A stretch of DNA of 64,000 nucleotides, taken from assembly GCA_024699855.1 (NCBI GenBank), contig JAMPIQ010000003.1:7812001-7876000 (forward strand), written 5' to 3'. This stretch comes from Aphelenchoides besseyi (taxonomy: Eukaryota; Nematoda; Chromadorea; Rhabditida; Aphelenchoididae). Positions within the stretch are counted from its first letter, which is position 1; each line of letters starts with the position of its first letter. Below the pieces are notes generated by a model. It did not search any database, had not been told where the DNA came from, and was given only the letters and a program-made list of their open reading frames with translations. This document shows, piece by piece, positions 31,750-44,642 of this stretch. A program made the translations under genes and the position numbers.

Positions 31750-32020
31750 ATGGGGTTTTTTCGCGATAAGTAAGTTTAAAAACTTTTTTATTTTGGAATA
31801 TGTTTTTTAAAGGATTCGTTATTATTCCCATCAGCTTATGAACAAACGGTTTTCTTATTGGCAAATCAAACACTACACACTCTATGCAGCATTACTAGCG
31901 TGTTTTGCAAGCTATGGAATTTACGTAGAATGGAACGAGAACCGACCAACACGTCCAATGACCGGTGAGGTCTTCGAACTTTATGTAAAACGACATCTCG
32001 AAGAAAAAAAAGAACTTTAG
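31750..32020 (+). CDS. Small single-pass membrane protein (75 residues)
   Basis: Exons 31750-31769 and 31813-32020 around a 43-base intron. The protein is MGFFRDKIRYYSHQLMNKRF, one helix (YTLYAALLACFASYGIYVEW), then a charged tail ending in HLEEKKEL. Not recognised. Because it begins four bases after the CEBPZOS-like stop, the two are either a dicistronic unit (cap-independent or trans-spliced) or alternative products. The neighbours CEBPZOS-like and COX19 suggest a mitochondrial inner membrane location. Confidence 0.6.
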
Positions 32021-32160
32021 TTGTCAAGAAAACTGTTAGGTTGTTGTTGATTCAAGTAAATATCTTATTCTGATTTGTCATTTGAGCTCATTGGTCAGTT
32101 GCCGATTACTTGTTTTTCAACGTCCTTTCGACGTGAGTTCCATTTTGTTGTTTAGATCAA

Positions 32161-32455
32161 ATGCAGAATCAAACCGGACCGTTTCAACGCGTTCAAAAGG
32201 TTACGCCACCGTTGAAAGGTTCATTTCCGTTGGATCACGACTCGGAATGTCGATCCGAGATGTTCAAGTGAGTCTAATTGAAGTTATTCAAATTTGTTGG
32301 TTAGATACATGAGATGCATAAACGAAAACAAAGGCATAAACGACCAATGTCGACATTTGGCCAAACTCTATCTCGGCTGTCGAATGGACAAAGGGCTAAT
32401 GGAACGAGACGATTGGAGCAGATTGGGATTCAAAGACGATGAGATTAGCGAATAG
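32161..32455 (+). CDS. cox-19: COX19, cytochrome c oxidase assembly factor
   Basis: Intermembrane-space twin CX9C protein needed for copper delivery to cytochrome oxidase. Exons 32161-32267 and 32305-32455 (37-base intron) encode 85 residues. Both CX9C pairs are intact: C-RSEMFKYMR-C and C-RHLAKLYLG-C. The family signature KGSFPLDHDSEC and the RLGF motif after the second pair are present. A GTGAGT...TTTAG intron appears to lie in the 5' UTR just before the ATG. Confidence 0.93.
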
Positions 32456-32469
32456 TTTCGTTTGTAAAT

Positions 32470-34820
32470 AATGGGTTTTGTTGAGATAAATAGTTATTAC
32501 TCAGCTCACGTTAAACATTGATATTAGTCGGAGCAATAAAATTGGAAATTGATTTCTGCGTATCGACTGTCAGTTCAATCGTCCGATCTTTTTACGTGCA
32601 GTAAACTTGATAAAAATTTCGAACTTCTTCCATCTCACTCGTGCCTCATTTATCACACCGAAACGACCACACACGAAGCAAAGCGAAGATGTCTGGTACA
32701 CCTGAAATTCCCGATTGTGGTCAATTAAAGTGCACACATTTGGTCTTTAAGTTTCGATAAAAGTGCACGATATAAAACGACCAACGGATTCGCCGTTTAC
32801 TATTAGTTTCTGACATTTGCAGGCGAACTGTTGATTGCGACTACCGACGTCTTCTCGCCGATTGTGTTGTGATCGTAATGTAATCGAAAAAGCACAACTC
32901 GAGCACACGATCGGCGACTACAAACTTCAAACTGACCGTCAATGGAAATCAACAAGCGGCATAAAAAGCCGCAGCTCCTTTTCCGCCATCACTTCATCGA
33001 GTGTTTTTGGTGATTGAAAGTGCTTCTCGATTATCAGCTGTAAACTTCGCTGCTTGAGAACATTTCCACGTTTTGCAGAACTTTGTTTGTTTGTCGTACC
33101 CTATTCCTTTACGTGTTTTTACAAAATCATGTGAATTAGAGAAATCAAACGTCTTTCTTTTCGTTAAGTGACATAGAACATGTATCCGTTAATTTCCACA
33201 GTTGCCACCACAACTTCGAGTTTGCACCTGTGGTCTGTGGGAATCTGCTGTTTGAACTTTAAATCATAGCTTATTCTCAGGAAACAAGATCATGGGTGAC
33301 GAAGGAACAGTTGGAGATTGGCGACGAGGTTCTAGTCACCGTTTCGAAGTCCATCTTCTCATTCCGCGTATTGTTTATTTGATTTTGAACGTCTCGCGCT
33401 CATTTGAATGAAAGAGCGAAAAGAAGTCGAAATAAAAATGACAATTTGAAACCTCGAGAGTATTTTTGTTTGTCCAGCGGTTGAAATTTCTCTCGATCCC
33501 GAGGTTGAAAAAGGAAACTCACTTTCAATTGTTCTTGATTGCCAGCAATCAGATGGGCGGTCTGATGGACGAATTTTGTATGATCACCGATTTGTTCTGT
33601 TCGAGCACGCGATTTGCGGTGTAATTTCGTTCGAGTGATAACCGAGAACGTCTTTTCGTTTTACGTTCATTTTGCGTGCAAAAGCTTCGAACCCATGGGC
33701 TTTGCTTCGTTGTATGTTCCGGTTGCTCTCGACTACAAAGACATTGCGTTCGTTCTTTCTCGAGTGTTTGTGTTTCACTACAACGTTCCAACGTACTCCC
33801 GCGGTTTTGTTCCGCCTAATTCGCGGTTTTTTCTGGACTCGCAACAACTCATTAATTTTGCACACCGCCGGACTTCAAAATTTGGACACTCGGGTGTTTG
33901 TTGAGGTTTCCGATTGTTGAACTTAAATGCCATGCGTATGATATCGAATTTCTCGAACACAGTGAATATCTCAATTTATGTTCACGGATTCCAACTCTAA
34001 GTTCTTTCTTTGTACTATTATACTCCAGACGTATGAGGACACGAAGTCCATTACCGGTCTTATTAATAGTTTTCCGAGTTATGAGATTGTTTTCTGAGCA
34101 TTTTATACTCGATAATAGAGCGTTGAAGGAATGAAATTTGAAGTCAACGGTCGCGTGCTATTTGCCTCTAACTCGATTCATTTGCCATTTGACACTTCAA
34201 CCAGTCGTATTTGTTCACAGCATTCAAATCGCAACAGAATGTATTTTCGATGTGATTAACTGAACTTCTTCTATTGACCATCCGAGATCCTTACAAATTG
34301 ATTAGCCGCAATTTTCTCGAGTCGATTCGAATTGCTCGGCATTTCGTTTGTTGACCTCTTTTCTATTTATGTTTTGCCCTCAGTTATTTTGACCACTAGG
34401 ATAACCTCGGACTATTCATAGGGTTTTGTGGAGTTGTTATGATTGGGACATGGCAGAAAGCACAACGAAATTACGCGACTCATTTCGTCTTATCAGTTCA
34501 AACGCGTTGTCGATTGGGGCGCGTCTTTTCAGAGTCTTTGGGTTCGTCGTGTTCAAGCGACTAAACTTACCATCTCGTGCTTTTTTACCGGTCCATCTAT
34601 TCTGCGAAAGTAACGGCGATAATTTCTCCTTTCGCGGTCGACCTTGTCATCAACGTGTGTTTTCGATTGGTCGCGTTAAACTTCCGTTTCACTTGTTTAA
34701 TATTACAAGAAGTTTGATTTATATGACAGATTTTCAGCGCATTTCCACAGTGAACTGAGTTCGTTGAGTGAGTATTTTGAACTCGTTTCTTACTGGAGCA
34801 ACGACAATACCCGGCACTCA
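32470..34820. other. 2.3 kb without a supported gene, upstream of the nuclear receptor
   Basis: Overlapping short frames in both strands (for example 33584-33904) contradict one another and lack splice signals. A long promoter or first intron of the nuclear receptor would fit. Short repeats of the kind GTTTTCCGAGTTATGAG occur but form no element. Confidence 0.35.
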
Positions 34821-34833
34821 ACCCGATAACTCG

Positions 34834-36986
34834 ATGCCCACGACAATCAAACTTGAGCCGAACGTGAAGGCCGATGGAATAAACTGTTCGGTTTGCCAAG
34901 ATGTTTCTGATGGAACACATTTTGGAGCAATTGCCTGTCGTAGCTGTGCAGCTTTCTATCGGGTAAGTAATTCGAAGTAGAGTTGTTTGATGCTTGCCGG
35001 ATCAATGCCCAACATCTCAGTTTGTTCTCAGAAGTTAGCTGCAATTAGAGAGGACGATTAGAAGGTTTTGTTTTGAGCCGAAAGATTTTTTCAAAATTTC
35101 GAGTTTTCCGTAACTTTCGCTTGAACGAACTTTGCGTTTACTTCCACCGCGACTGGCAACATGTCACATGTACATTAAAAAGCTAATTAAATCAAATACC
35201 AAAATAGTAAAGTCGCGGTTTTACAGTAAAAACAAGTTGTCGTCTTTGCGTGATTGATGGGATTAAAAACAGAAAGCTCGGATAGAGAACAAAAGTCTAC
35301 GCACGTGCAAAAGTGTCGATTGAAAGTTCAAAAACTCAATTGTGCATAATTTCAGCGTACAATCTCCAAAAAGCTCAAATACATTTGTCGTTTTGACGGC
35401 GATTGTGAAATCTCAAAAGGTGAGTCGTGAGTCTACAATCCGTAAAACAACAACCGGGTTTCAGCCTACAGAGCTTTGTGTAGAGCATGTCGACTCAAAA
35501 GATGCGAAGAAGGTGGAATGAAAGCTCAAGCTGTTCGTTCGGAATGCAATAACATTGTTCGACCACCAAAAGCCACACGAAAATCTTCACCACCAAGTGC
35601 TCCATTCGCAACCTTCGAGAATCCGCTTCCGGTTCCATCAACTTTAAATTCATTGCATAATTTGCATATCACAACACCGAATGTTCCCATTTGTACGATT
35701 CCAGACGTCTCATCGAATCTCATCACTTACACTGCCGGTCAACCGAGTAGTCAATCTTCTGTTTCTTCGGGCACAACTGAAAGCGATTCGCCGTATGCAT
35801 CAACAAGCTCCGGCACTCCATCGTGGTCGCAGACGTCGCCGGATAATCGACGTCAAACATCGTTTATTCACGAAATTGTTGAAATTAACACTGTATGTGA
35901 ACTGAAGAGAAGATTCGAATAACTTAATTGCAGGAAGAATATTACATTGATGTTACTCAATTGCCGGCCACTCACCCACTACTCATGAAAATGTTATATT
36001 CGTACGAAAATCTGCAACGTCGACGTGACGAACGTTTTAATCGAGCTCGAAAGTAGGTGAATTCGTATCTTTGTTTTGTGTTCGGCCGAAAACAGAAATC
36101 GAATCCTACATTCATGTTTAAAAAGTCATTATGAATAGTTTGATTAACAATGTCGATTTCAGTTGTGATGGAAAATGGTCACGAGTATATTTGCGAAAAG
36201 AGGTAATTTGAAGTTTAATGTATTGTTTATCGGAAGTTTCTTAGACATTTGATGTTCATCGCTTCTACGGTATTTCTGTTCGGACGTACATCTTTTAGCA
36301 GAGTTTTTCAGAAATGACTCAGGTCGAAATAGAACTCATCGCTGCAATGCTTCAGTCTTTTGACGGTTATCGTGAACTACCTCATGCAGACAAAGTTGAG
36401 ATATTCAAAGAGTATTGGATTCATTTCGTGATCCTCGAACGCAACTTCGATACTTTTCGCGTCCTTGGAGCCGACCAAAATGATCGTCGAATTGTTTTTG
36501 CCAACGGAGACATCGTAGATGTATTAAACTGTAACTATGATTTAAGCCACGTGACCGATCATCCCGTCGATGAAGTTCGTCGTATGTGCCATCCCTGGTA
36601 TCGAATGTCTGCTTTGGAACTAATCGCGCCGGTGAAGAAACTGCACCCGCGAGACGAAGAAATGATGTTTTGTTTGGGAATAATGTTATGGCAATTTAGT
36701 GGTAGGTTCAAATTTTAAGACGAATTCAAAGGGTTTTTTAGCGGATGTTGCAAGCAAATTGACTCCGGCAACTGTTATGTTTGGAGAACGTATGGTGACC
36801 TCTTTGCACAACGAATTGGCCGCTTATTATGCTCAAGTTTATCAGCCGGAAAATGTTGTTCAACGAGTGTCCGATTTGATGAAGTTGATAACGCTAACGG
36901 AGGTCGGTGCTTTACAAACTGATTGTCTAAAGAAAATGTACTGTCCCTGTCGAGATTCCTACTTTACACTGCCTTTCTACTATTAA
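34834..36986 (+). CDS. nhr: Nuclear hormone receptor, nematode supplementary type
   Basis: Ligand-regulated transcription factor. Exons 34834-34962, 35356-35419, 35465-35892, 35934-36052, 36163-36202, 36299-36701 and 36742-36986 give 475 residues in one frame. The DNA-binding domain is complete: first zinc module CSVCQDVSDG...CRSCAAFYR, second C-RFDGD-C...LCRACRLKRCEEGGM. The P-box CRSCAAFYR is the type of the expanded nematode receptor family. A Ser/Thr/Pro-rich hinge of about 110 residues follows, then a ligand-binding domain (FDGYRELPHADKVEIFKEYW, ERNFDTFRVLG, and the FYY end). The first intron (393 bases) splits the DNA-binding domain after the first zinc module. Confidence 0.9.
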
Positions 36987-36989
36987 ACT

Positions 36990-38020
36990 TCTCTCTTGTG
37001 ATTGTTCTTTACTGTTTCCGGATTTTCAACTAGCGGTTCTATATTGTGTGGTTTTGTTTATCGGTTGTTACGCAGTTCAACGATCAGATGTTCGAATGTG
37101 TTTAATGTCGTTTATACGGTCCAATTCTTTCAACGAATAGAAACATGCAATTCGAATTGATTGATTTGCGTGCGTACGTGTTCTACGTAACAAATGGCAT
37201 TTCAACTCTGAACTCACCTATTTACGTCAACGGAAACTGATTACGATAGTTATCGAGGTGTGTAGCCTTTTGAGTGTTTTATAAACTTCTTATTCTATTG
37301 TAAACTGAGAGTGTGTAACTGACTTTCTTAACCTTACTTATGCGAAATAATTTGATATTGTTTTCAGTGCAATAACCATTACATTTCAGAGATTGATATT
37401 TTATCGCAGAGAGGACATTGTCCTCACGCGCGCTTTCCAAACCTTCAAGGTGGACATCTACTTTGACGAGCAATTGAAAACTTAGAAGACACAATTCGTG
37501 AATGCCCATATCTTCGATACTTAACAATCGATGTTGTACTTTCATCCGAATTTATCATTTTACACTCAGTTTTGATTTCGACTACTAGTTTATCTTGACT
37601 GCATTATGTCTTGCTAAAAACATGACGATATTTCAGCTCATCACAATTACCTTTAACCTCAAGCTTATGTTTCCTTGTTTTTTCTAATAAACGTTGTTGA
37701 TACGAAAATGAGGTTGGTGTCGTGCAAATTAGTTAGAAGCTATTTTTGCGGACCTCACAAAGCGTTTAATTTTGCTTGTCAATTAGTGAGTTGGATTCGA
37801 CAACAAGATGCCAATTAACTGTCTTTAAGAACAAGAGATTGTTAATATCCCAGAAAGGGTACAGAACCAAAGTACGTATAGAGTTCAATTTCTTCGATTT
37901 GGTATCGTACCTCAACTTAAATTTCAACCCACGGTCAACACTAATCTCCGCCTATTTTTCTAATTCAGATGTTGAATATAAGCAAGAAACAAGGTGGAAA
38001 GCACAGATTCCACTATTTCT
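36990..38020. other. Intergenic, no supported gene
   Basis: Only isolated short frames. AATAAA occurs near 37687 without an associated gene. Confidence 0.35.
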
Positions 38021-38021
38021 G

Positions 38022-38648
38022 ATGATCAACTTTAAACTTGTTGTCTTCATTTTATTCACTAGTGTTCTGAGAACATGTTATGCTGGAAATGTGTTCGGAT
38101 TGAGTGGACCGGGTTTGCATTCAATGATACTCTTGTAAAAACTTAAATTTTAGCAGCGAACGTTACGGTCAAATGTCTGGTTTGCACCAACACTGAATAC
38201 CAACCCGCTTTTGCTCGTCACATCTTGGATTCGTGGAACACAACAGAAACCCAGTATAACAATCTTCCTTCCAATTGTGAAGCCACAAACTTTCAAATCT
38301 GTAAACTGGGAGAGATGTGTGCAAAGAAAACAGGTTGGATTATTGGTATTCTAAACATCATTCAATCGATTTTTAGTGTCGTATACAATGAACTATCAGA
38401 GCAGTTCGTATGTGTATCAAACGTATGTTCGAGTTTGTGCCGACAAGAACATGCACGGGACCGACGAGATACCCAAGAGCGGTCAATGTTACGACGACAA
38501 GACTAACGGTGAGAATCGTGAAGTCGACGGTGTTCAGCGTAAGGCGACTTGGTGTTACTGTAGAAATCAGGATCTTTGCAACTCAACCGACAAACAACAA
38601 ATTCAAATTGTTTTGATTGGATTAGTTGCTTTAGTTCTTCTTTTTTAG
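38022..38648 (+). CDS. Ly6/uPAR-like GPI-anchored protein
   Basis: Exons 38022-38112, 38154-38333 and 38377-38648 (introns 41 and 43) give 180 residues. A signal peptide (MINFKLVVFILFTSV...CYA) precedes a three-finger-like cysteine pattern: CLVCTN near the start, CEA...CKLGEMCAKK, then VRVCADK, GQCYDDK and the terminal WCYCRNQDLCN, the classic CN ending of Ly6 domains. The C-terminus is a hydrophobic stretch (IQIVLIGLVALVLLF) without charged residues after it, as in GPI signals. Likely at the cell surface, perhaps of neurons or sperm; ligand unknown. Confidence 0.8.
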
Positions 38649-38659
38649 CTTGTCATAAC

Positions 38660-40650
38660 GTGAGTATCAACACAGAAATTCATGTCGTTCGAAACATTTT
38701 TGGGCGTTAAAAACTAAACGGTACAAAAACTTATTGCTGCTTCTTTAATAAACTGTAAAGAGATTTGGAAGATTCTATTAGTAAGTTCATGCGTCACAAG
38801 AAAGAATTCAACTCCCTGAAAGCTGCGCCTTCAATGGACGAAGAAATTTGAAGAATTTACAGACGGAATTCATTTCGTAGTTGAAAACAGCGAGAAACTT
38901 CTCTGATTCATTCAATTTTAAAACGCTTTCTCTCAATAAACAACTCGAAATAACAAACAAAACGTTGGCGATTTGCCCAAAACCGTCGACCTCATGAATC
39001 ATAGAGGTCTCAAAGTGCGTAGGTGAAAAGAATTAATGGCCACTGGTTATTTCGTCTGGTGAATCATCGGGAGTTGCTCAACACATAATGGCAAACTGCA
39101 CCTTATAAGTTCCGTAAATTCGATGGTTGCAATGGCTCATTTCTCACCACTTTCCCTCAAACCCACTCTTCTCGATTTCGCTAAACGAATCAAACTTTCG
39201 AATTGTTCTCGAAAACGGCCGTCGATTTTGTTTGCGTCGATTGTTTGCATAAAAATTTTGTCGATTCGTGAACTGCGGATTCGCGTGGCCATACGTCAAA
39301 TGTGCGATTCAAAAATAGAGCTCAGAGTTTGACCATAAGACACGTTTTCTATATGAAACGTGTGTAAGTTTCTTGACTTTCAAATGAAATCCAATCAACA
39401 AACATCTTGGATTGTTTCATAAACGTTTTTTGAACTGGCAAGTTTATGAGCGAAACGGTCTCATCGGCCATAAACTCAACTGCGATGTTTGTGTTTTCAT
39501 TCCTTTGGGCAGAAATTCCGTTGTCCCGAACATAAAAGACGAGAAGACTCGCAGCAGACGATTGATAACGCGCACTCCCCTCAATCGTGTCGATTGAAGC
39601 CAGCGGCTGTGTAGTGTTGAGTCTCGTGTGTTTTCCTGAATTTGGCGGGCGAATTGGGACCGAAAACGGAAAGAAGTTGGCGCGATGAATTCGATCGTTT
39701 TCTCCTTTCGATCTAAACTCCTTTTCGACCTTACAAGTTTATTGCGTAGGTGCCACAACTCGATGACTTGCTCTCAAACCCATCAACCAGAAATAACTAT
39801 CGACCCGAAAAAACGCCTGAAATTCTCCAATAGCTATCGTTTTGACTCGAACCCGAGGACAATCCCATTACGTGAACGCAATCAATTGACGTCGCCAATG
39901 AATCACGCGGTTTAAGTTGTTGCTGAATAGGCGCAGATTCTCATAAACGTTCCAAAGACTGAACTTTTATTGTCCGTCGTCCTCGAATTCGTTGATTTCG
40001 ATAACTTTCAACCACTCGCACTTTAGAAACCAATGGCGAAATAAGAGAATTCGATGGTCATTTATGATGCAACTTTTGATGACTTTTCTTTTTTGGTTCC
40101 ACCGATTTCACTTTCTATTATTCGCGTTGAACGAAATTTGTGACAAATCGCGCGACCGTAAATGGAAACGTTTCGCGACTTTCCGTTGGTTTTATTGCAC
40201 AAATCGGGAGCTATAAGTCGGCTTCGGGATTGCAAATGAACGGAGCTCACCATTGAATCTCAGAGGTCACTGCTTCTATTTTGAATACCAAGTCAGAGGG
40301 TCCCTTTGTATTGTGCAAATACTTCAATTCATGGTCTTAATAGAAACTTTCGATTTCCTTTCGACGTTTAACACATTACTTGCTAGTTTGTAAGAGTTTA
40401 TTTTAGGTATTTGAAATGAACGAACCTTACTTACCAGTTTACGAGCTTACTCTCAGTTCAAGTGAGTTATTTTTTCTTTATTGAATGGAAGCGACTAAAC
40501 GCAAATTTTGACTTAAAACGTTGTTGTTCACGGTGGTGATAACGTCAAGATACCTGAAGCCGATAATTAAAATTGCAAATTGATTAGGCTTCTGGGTGGT
40601 TGGAAATTGAATCGGAAGCATTATCGATGATAATTTCTGAGTGATACGAG
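38660..40650. other. 2 kb without a supported gene; likely upstream region or 5' exons of the Ig/EGF gene
   Basis: The Ig/EGF gene lacks a signal peptide exon, which must lie here. I could not select it; several short ATG frames are possible (for example at 39685). Nothing else seen. Confidence 0.35.
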
Positions 40651-40660
40651 TTGATTTCAG

Positions 40661-41553
40661 ACGAGAATTTGATTTCGCCCACTCATGTCATTCCACTTGC
40701 ACATGAAGCAGCAGTTAAAGTTCGTTGTTCGGTTCAGGACAGTGGCTTCGACGGCAGTAGTCTGTATTTGACGAGAAATCATCAAAGAAACATAACACAA
40801 AGTCGACGTGGTCACAGGCAACTAGAACGTTTGTCGTAGTCATTTCAAGTTATTTTAGCGTAATGTACACAGTGGAGAGTTTCGACAGCAACAAAGGCGA
40901 AGAGATCTTCGATTGTACGGCAAAACGACGAGATTCGAAATATCACGTGCGATCGCTGAAATTCGTTCGATCACGAAAACCACGACTTTCCAACGGCGCT
41001 TCGGAATGTGAAACTAACCATTGTAGAAACGGTCTTTGTCTGAAGAATCCCGATGGCACCGCTTATTGTATGTGTGCTCAGGGTTTTGGCGGACAAAATT
41101 GCGAGTATCCGGTATATGACAAGAACATAGGTAATTGAAAGAATCGAAATCATCAGAACTTGTGCATAAGATCCATTTTGTTTAGATTCGACGGAAATGC
41201 GCAATCGTTCTATAGCCATTGGTGCCATTGTATTTTTCGCGTTTCTTGCCGTAATTTTCCTTATTTTGTTTTTACGTGAAAAGTAGGGGTTCCAACTATC
41301 GTACAACTGAAATATCGCCGGTTTTAGACGCAAAAACAAACAACTGAAGAAAACAATGAGAGAGTTGCGCAAACACCAGAATTTGAATCCACTTTCCGAT
41401 GACGATTTGGACACAAGAGATGGAGTAAGCGAAGCAATCAAAGTGACTGGTTCAAGCAACATTTTAGAACGAAGATTTGGAGAATCTATACGATCAAGCG
41501 GACGGCCATCAACCGGTGATACGTCGACCAACGATCATAAACGACTACGATAA
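40661..41553 (+). CDS. Single-pass membrane protein with Ig-like and EGF-like domains (5' exon missing)
   Basis: Visible exons: 40661 to about 40800, about 40859-41130, 41186-41282 and 41328-41553. The first part looks like an Ig-like domain (AVKVRCSVQDSGFDGSSLYL with its partner EEIFDCTAKRR). An EGF domain follows, six cysteines in order (CETNHCRNGLCLKNPDG, YCMCAQGFGGQNC). Then come a membrane helix (SIAIGAIVFFAFLAVIFLIL) and a basic, Ser-rich cytoplasmic tail of about 75 residues. Ig-EGF-TM resembles neuregulin-type ligands and the C. elegans Ig/EGF proteins. The junction near 40800-40859 is uncertain: phase does not fit any simple GT-AG choice I could find. Confidence 0.6.
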
Positions 41554-41559
41554 CCTCAA

Positions 41560-42269
41560 ATACGAACAATCAAAGTGTCAAGATGCGACAAAGAACAACG
41601 AAAAAGGACAAACATCCGCCGTGACATGAATTTTACTTTACGTTTTCATTTGCATGGTATTCAACAAAGTTCAGCATTTAATATGAAAATTCGTGCTTTC
41701 TATTCACAACAATTCTTCGTCTAATTTCTCTTCTTTCTGCTCCGATTTTCGTATCTCCACACAATCTCAGTACTTTTGAGGGCATTTGCATTCACAAACA
41801 CCAATTTGTTATATTAACTAACTTATTCTGAGTGAAGAGTCTCGTTGTTACACTCTGATTTTCCGATCACAATTTGTTCAGCTGATTCGATCGATAAAGA
41901 AATCTAATCAGAGCACAAGTTCCCAGTTGCGTATTCCGAATTCTGCTTTTCGCCCAACAATCGAATGCAACCGTCGCCTTTTTCGCCATCGACGGTCCTT
42001 AATTGTTGCAGTCAAGAGTATAAAGACTAGGGAGTGGAGATCTTTCACTCACTAATTTGGTCTTTAGATCAAAATAACGCGTCGGCGAACTCAGCGGTTA
42101 GTGTGCAAGAGCGAAGTTACAAACGAACATCAAAGTACGGAAAGCGCACGTGTAGCGAGAGAAAGAGAATTCGGACGAGTTGTTTGCTTTTTCTTGCTTT
42201 TGAACGACGAGTGTGAACGACCATTCTTGCAATATTCTAATTCATTTTGGGTTTACAATTTGAACAAAG
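41560..42269. other. Intergenic, upstream of the acyl-CoA synthetase
   Basis: No supported gene; ATG at 42270 is taken as the synthetase start. Confidence 0.4.
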
Positions 42270-44128
42270 ATGCTAAAAACACGTGCGATCTTCTTTTCTG
42301 CTCGTCGTTCCAACGGAAATTTCGTCCAATCCATGGGTCTATGGGAACGAACAGCCGTACAAGAGTACGCAAAACGATCGGCTCTGGTTGCCGACGAGAA
42401 TACGCAGCTCACATACGATCAACTCAACAATCGTATTGGACAGTACGCTTCGTTGTTGTCATCAAAATACAGAATTCAGGTTTCTATTTCTTTCAATTCG
42501 TTCATTCAATTTAGAAAGGAGATCGTTTGCTGTCACGAACAACGAAAACACTCGACACTGCTGCCTTGTATTTTGCGACTCTGAGATTGGGAGCCATTTA
42601 TATTCCATTGAATCCCGGCTACACAACAAAAGAAACCAAACATTTCGTAAACGTAAGTCGATTGTCAACTTGAATGTCAATCGAATTCAATTCATAGGAT
42701 GGAGAACCGAAAATTATGGTCACTTGTGAGCCGACAGGTGATCAAGAGTTCGTCGGAACGATTGGACACGTTGTTGATGAAAACATCTTGGCCAAAGAAG
42801 CTAACAAGGAGCAACCGATTTTGGAGTGCGAAAACGTTTCAAACGACGAAATTGCGACTATTTTATATACCAGTGGTACTACCGGTTAGTTCGATTTTAT
42901 TATCAATGTTTATGTTGAGTTAAGGTCTTCCAAAAGGTGCCATGCTAACTCATGGCAATTTGACAAGCAATTCTGAAGTTTTGGCAGACATTTGGCATTT
43001 TACGAAGAATGACGTTCTCTCGCATCTGTTGCCATTCTATCACATTCACGGAATGATCGTTTGTATGGGTGCAACATTGGCGAGGTTTGTTGCAAGTTGG
43101 AAAGCATAGATCCATTGATTTTGCAGTAAATCAACTCAGATCTTCCGTCCGAAATTTGAACTACACGATGCACTGAAATGGATGCCGAAATCAACGGTCT
43201 TTATCGGCGTTCCAACTTTCTATACTCGACTGATGTCAGACACCGAAGCTTTTAATCGTGATGCCTTCAAGAACATACGAGTTTTTATTTGCGGATCAGC
43301 TCCTTTAACTGCAGCGGTTTGGGAGAGTTTTCGAAAGCATACCGGTCAACCAATTCTTGAACGATACGGGATGAGCGAGAGTAAGTGTAAACATACGTTA
43401 ATCGATTTGCATTCAACATTTTTAAGCGCTGGTTTCAATTTCCAATCCCTACGAACCAACAAAACGAATTCCCGGCTCAGTTGGCATTCCGGTCCCAGGA
43501 ACAAACGTCCGACTTGGTCCTAACAATGTGATTGAAGTCAAAGGGCCGAGTGTCTTCAAGGGCTACTGGAAGTTGCCGGAAAAGACAAAGAAAGAATTTA
43601 CGAACGATGGTTACTTTCAAACTGGTGATGTTGGAGAAGTTGACGAGAATGGATATTATAAGATCATGGCTCGTGGTAAGTACAAAAGAAACTGAAAAAA
43701 TCAACTTGTTTTCCAGAAAAAGACATGATCATCTCCGGTAAGATTGTTTTTGGTGGCTAATCGATTTGACGTAAATTTACAGGAGGATTCAATGTTTACC
43801 CGAAAGAAGTTGAAGATACGATTGATGCTTTAGATTTAGTCAAAGAAGTTGCAATCATCGGTGAGAATAAACGACAAAAATAAACGATTAAAGACTTTTA
43901 GGCGTTCCACATCCCGACTTTGGTGAAGCTGTGGTCGCCGTTTGCATCCCAAAAACTGGCAAAACATCCGACGATTTGGCCGTCAAGTTGAAATCGGAAG
44001 TTAAATCTCGTCTCGCTAATTACAAACGTCCTAAGAAGTATTTGTTCGTGGAAGATTATCCTCGTAACTTTATTGGAAAAGTTCAAAAGAACAAACTTCG
44101 AGATCAATACAAAAACCTCTTCGCTTAA
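42270..44128 (+). CDS. acsf-3: Malonyl-CoA synthetase, ACSF3-like acyl-CoA synthetase
   Basis: Mitochondrial adenylate-forming enzyme that activates malonate to malonyl-CoA. Nine exons (42270-42479, 42515-42652, 42698-42884, 42925-43084, 43127-43380, 43427-43675, 43717-43737, 43783-43860, 43902-44128) give 507 residues in one frame. The ATP-binding motif ATILYTSGTTGLPKGAMLTH, the LLPFYHIHGM block, the VPTFYTRLMSD motif typical of malonyl-CoA synthetases, YGMSET, the GYFQTGDVG hinge and the C-terminal lysine region (NFIGKVQKNKLR) are all intact. The N-terminus (LKTRAIFFSARRSNGNF) could be a mitochondrial targeting peptide. Intron 1 is only 35 bases and exon 7 only 21 bases. Confidence 0.93.
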
Positions 44129-44256
44129 TTCATAGGAAACATTCGTGTATTATTTTAACGGGCAGAATATTGTTCAGGGTCTCTAGTTACTTAGATAAAC
44201 ATTTAATTAAATTCAAGTACTCGTTGACTTTATTGCAGTGGTTGAAGGTCGACCTT

Positions 44257-44578
44257 TTAGCCGAGTAGCTGCAGAATGTAAGCCTGAGAGAACAGTTTTG
44301 AAGCACTGTTACGAGGCTTGTTTTTGACGGAACTATTGCTGTTTTGACATGTTGAAATGGACACCGAGCGAGTGGAGTTGCCTTTTGCAGTAATCGTACG
44401 TAAACTATGTTTGCTAACTGAAGAAGACTTAAGAAGGTATTCATAAGATGCGCAATCACGTTCTTACCTTTTGTTATCTTTTTTTGTTTGATGTCTTTAA
44501 CGTTTCTGCAACTCCATTTTAAGTTCGGGTCTTTTGACAAGTTTGTCGTGCAATTGCTTTCGAGCTCTTCATTTAGTG
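44257..44578 (-). CDS. Possible small basic protein (two exons, start unresolved)
   Basis: Exon ending at AAAAG|GTAAGA (44468) and exon 44417-44257 after CTTCAG share phase and end in TAA. The joined product is basic and Ser/Asn-rich (KDPNLKWSCRNVKDIKQKK, then VSKHSLRTITAKGNSTRSVS). The 5' part of the first exon has no in-frame ATG before a stop at about 44598. No family recognised. It would overlap the acsf-3 3' flank on the opposite strand. Confidence 0.35.
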
Positions 44579-44642
44579 CTGATATTTTTCGGCGTCATTG
44601 GACACACGGACTTGAAACCAAATAAGCACTTTGAAAACAACA

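Noticed and set aside
33549..33920. Overlapping frames on both strands
   Set aside because: Mutually antisense, no splice signals, no recognisable domains.
41008..41531. 186-codon minus-strand frame
   Set aside because: Antisense to the EGF and transmembrane exons of the Ig/EGF protein.
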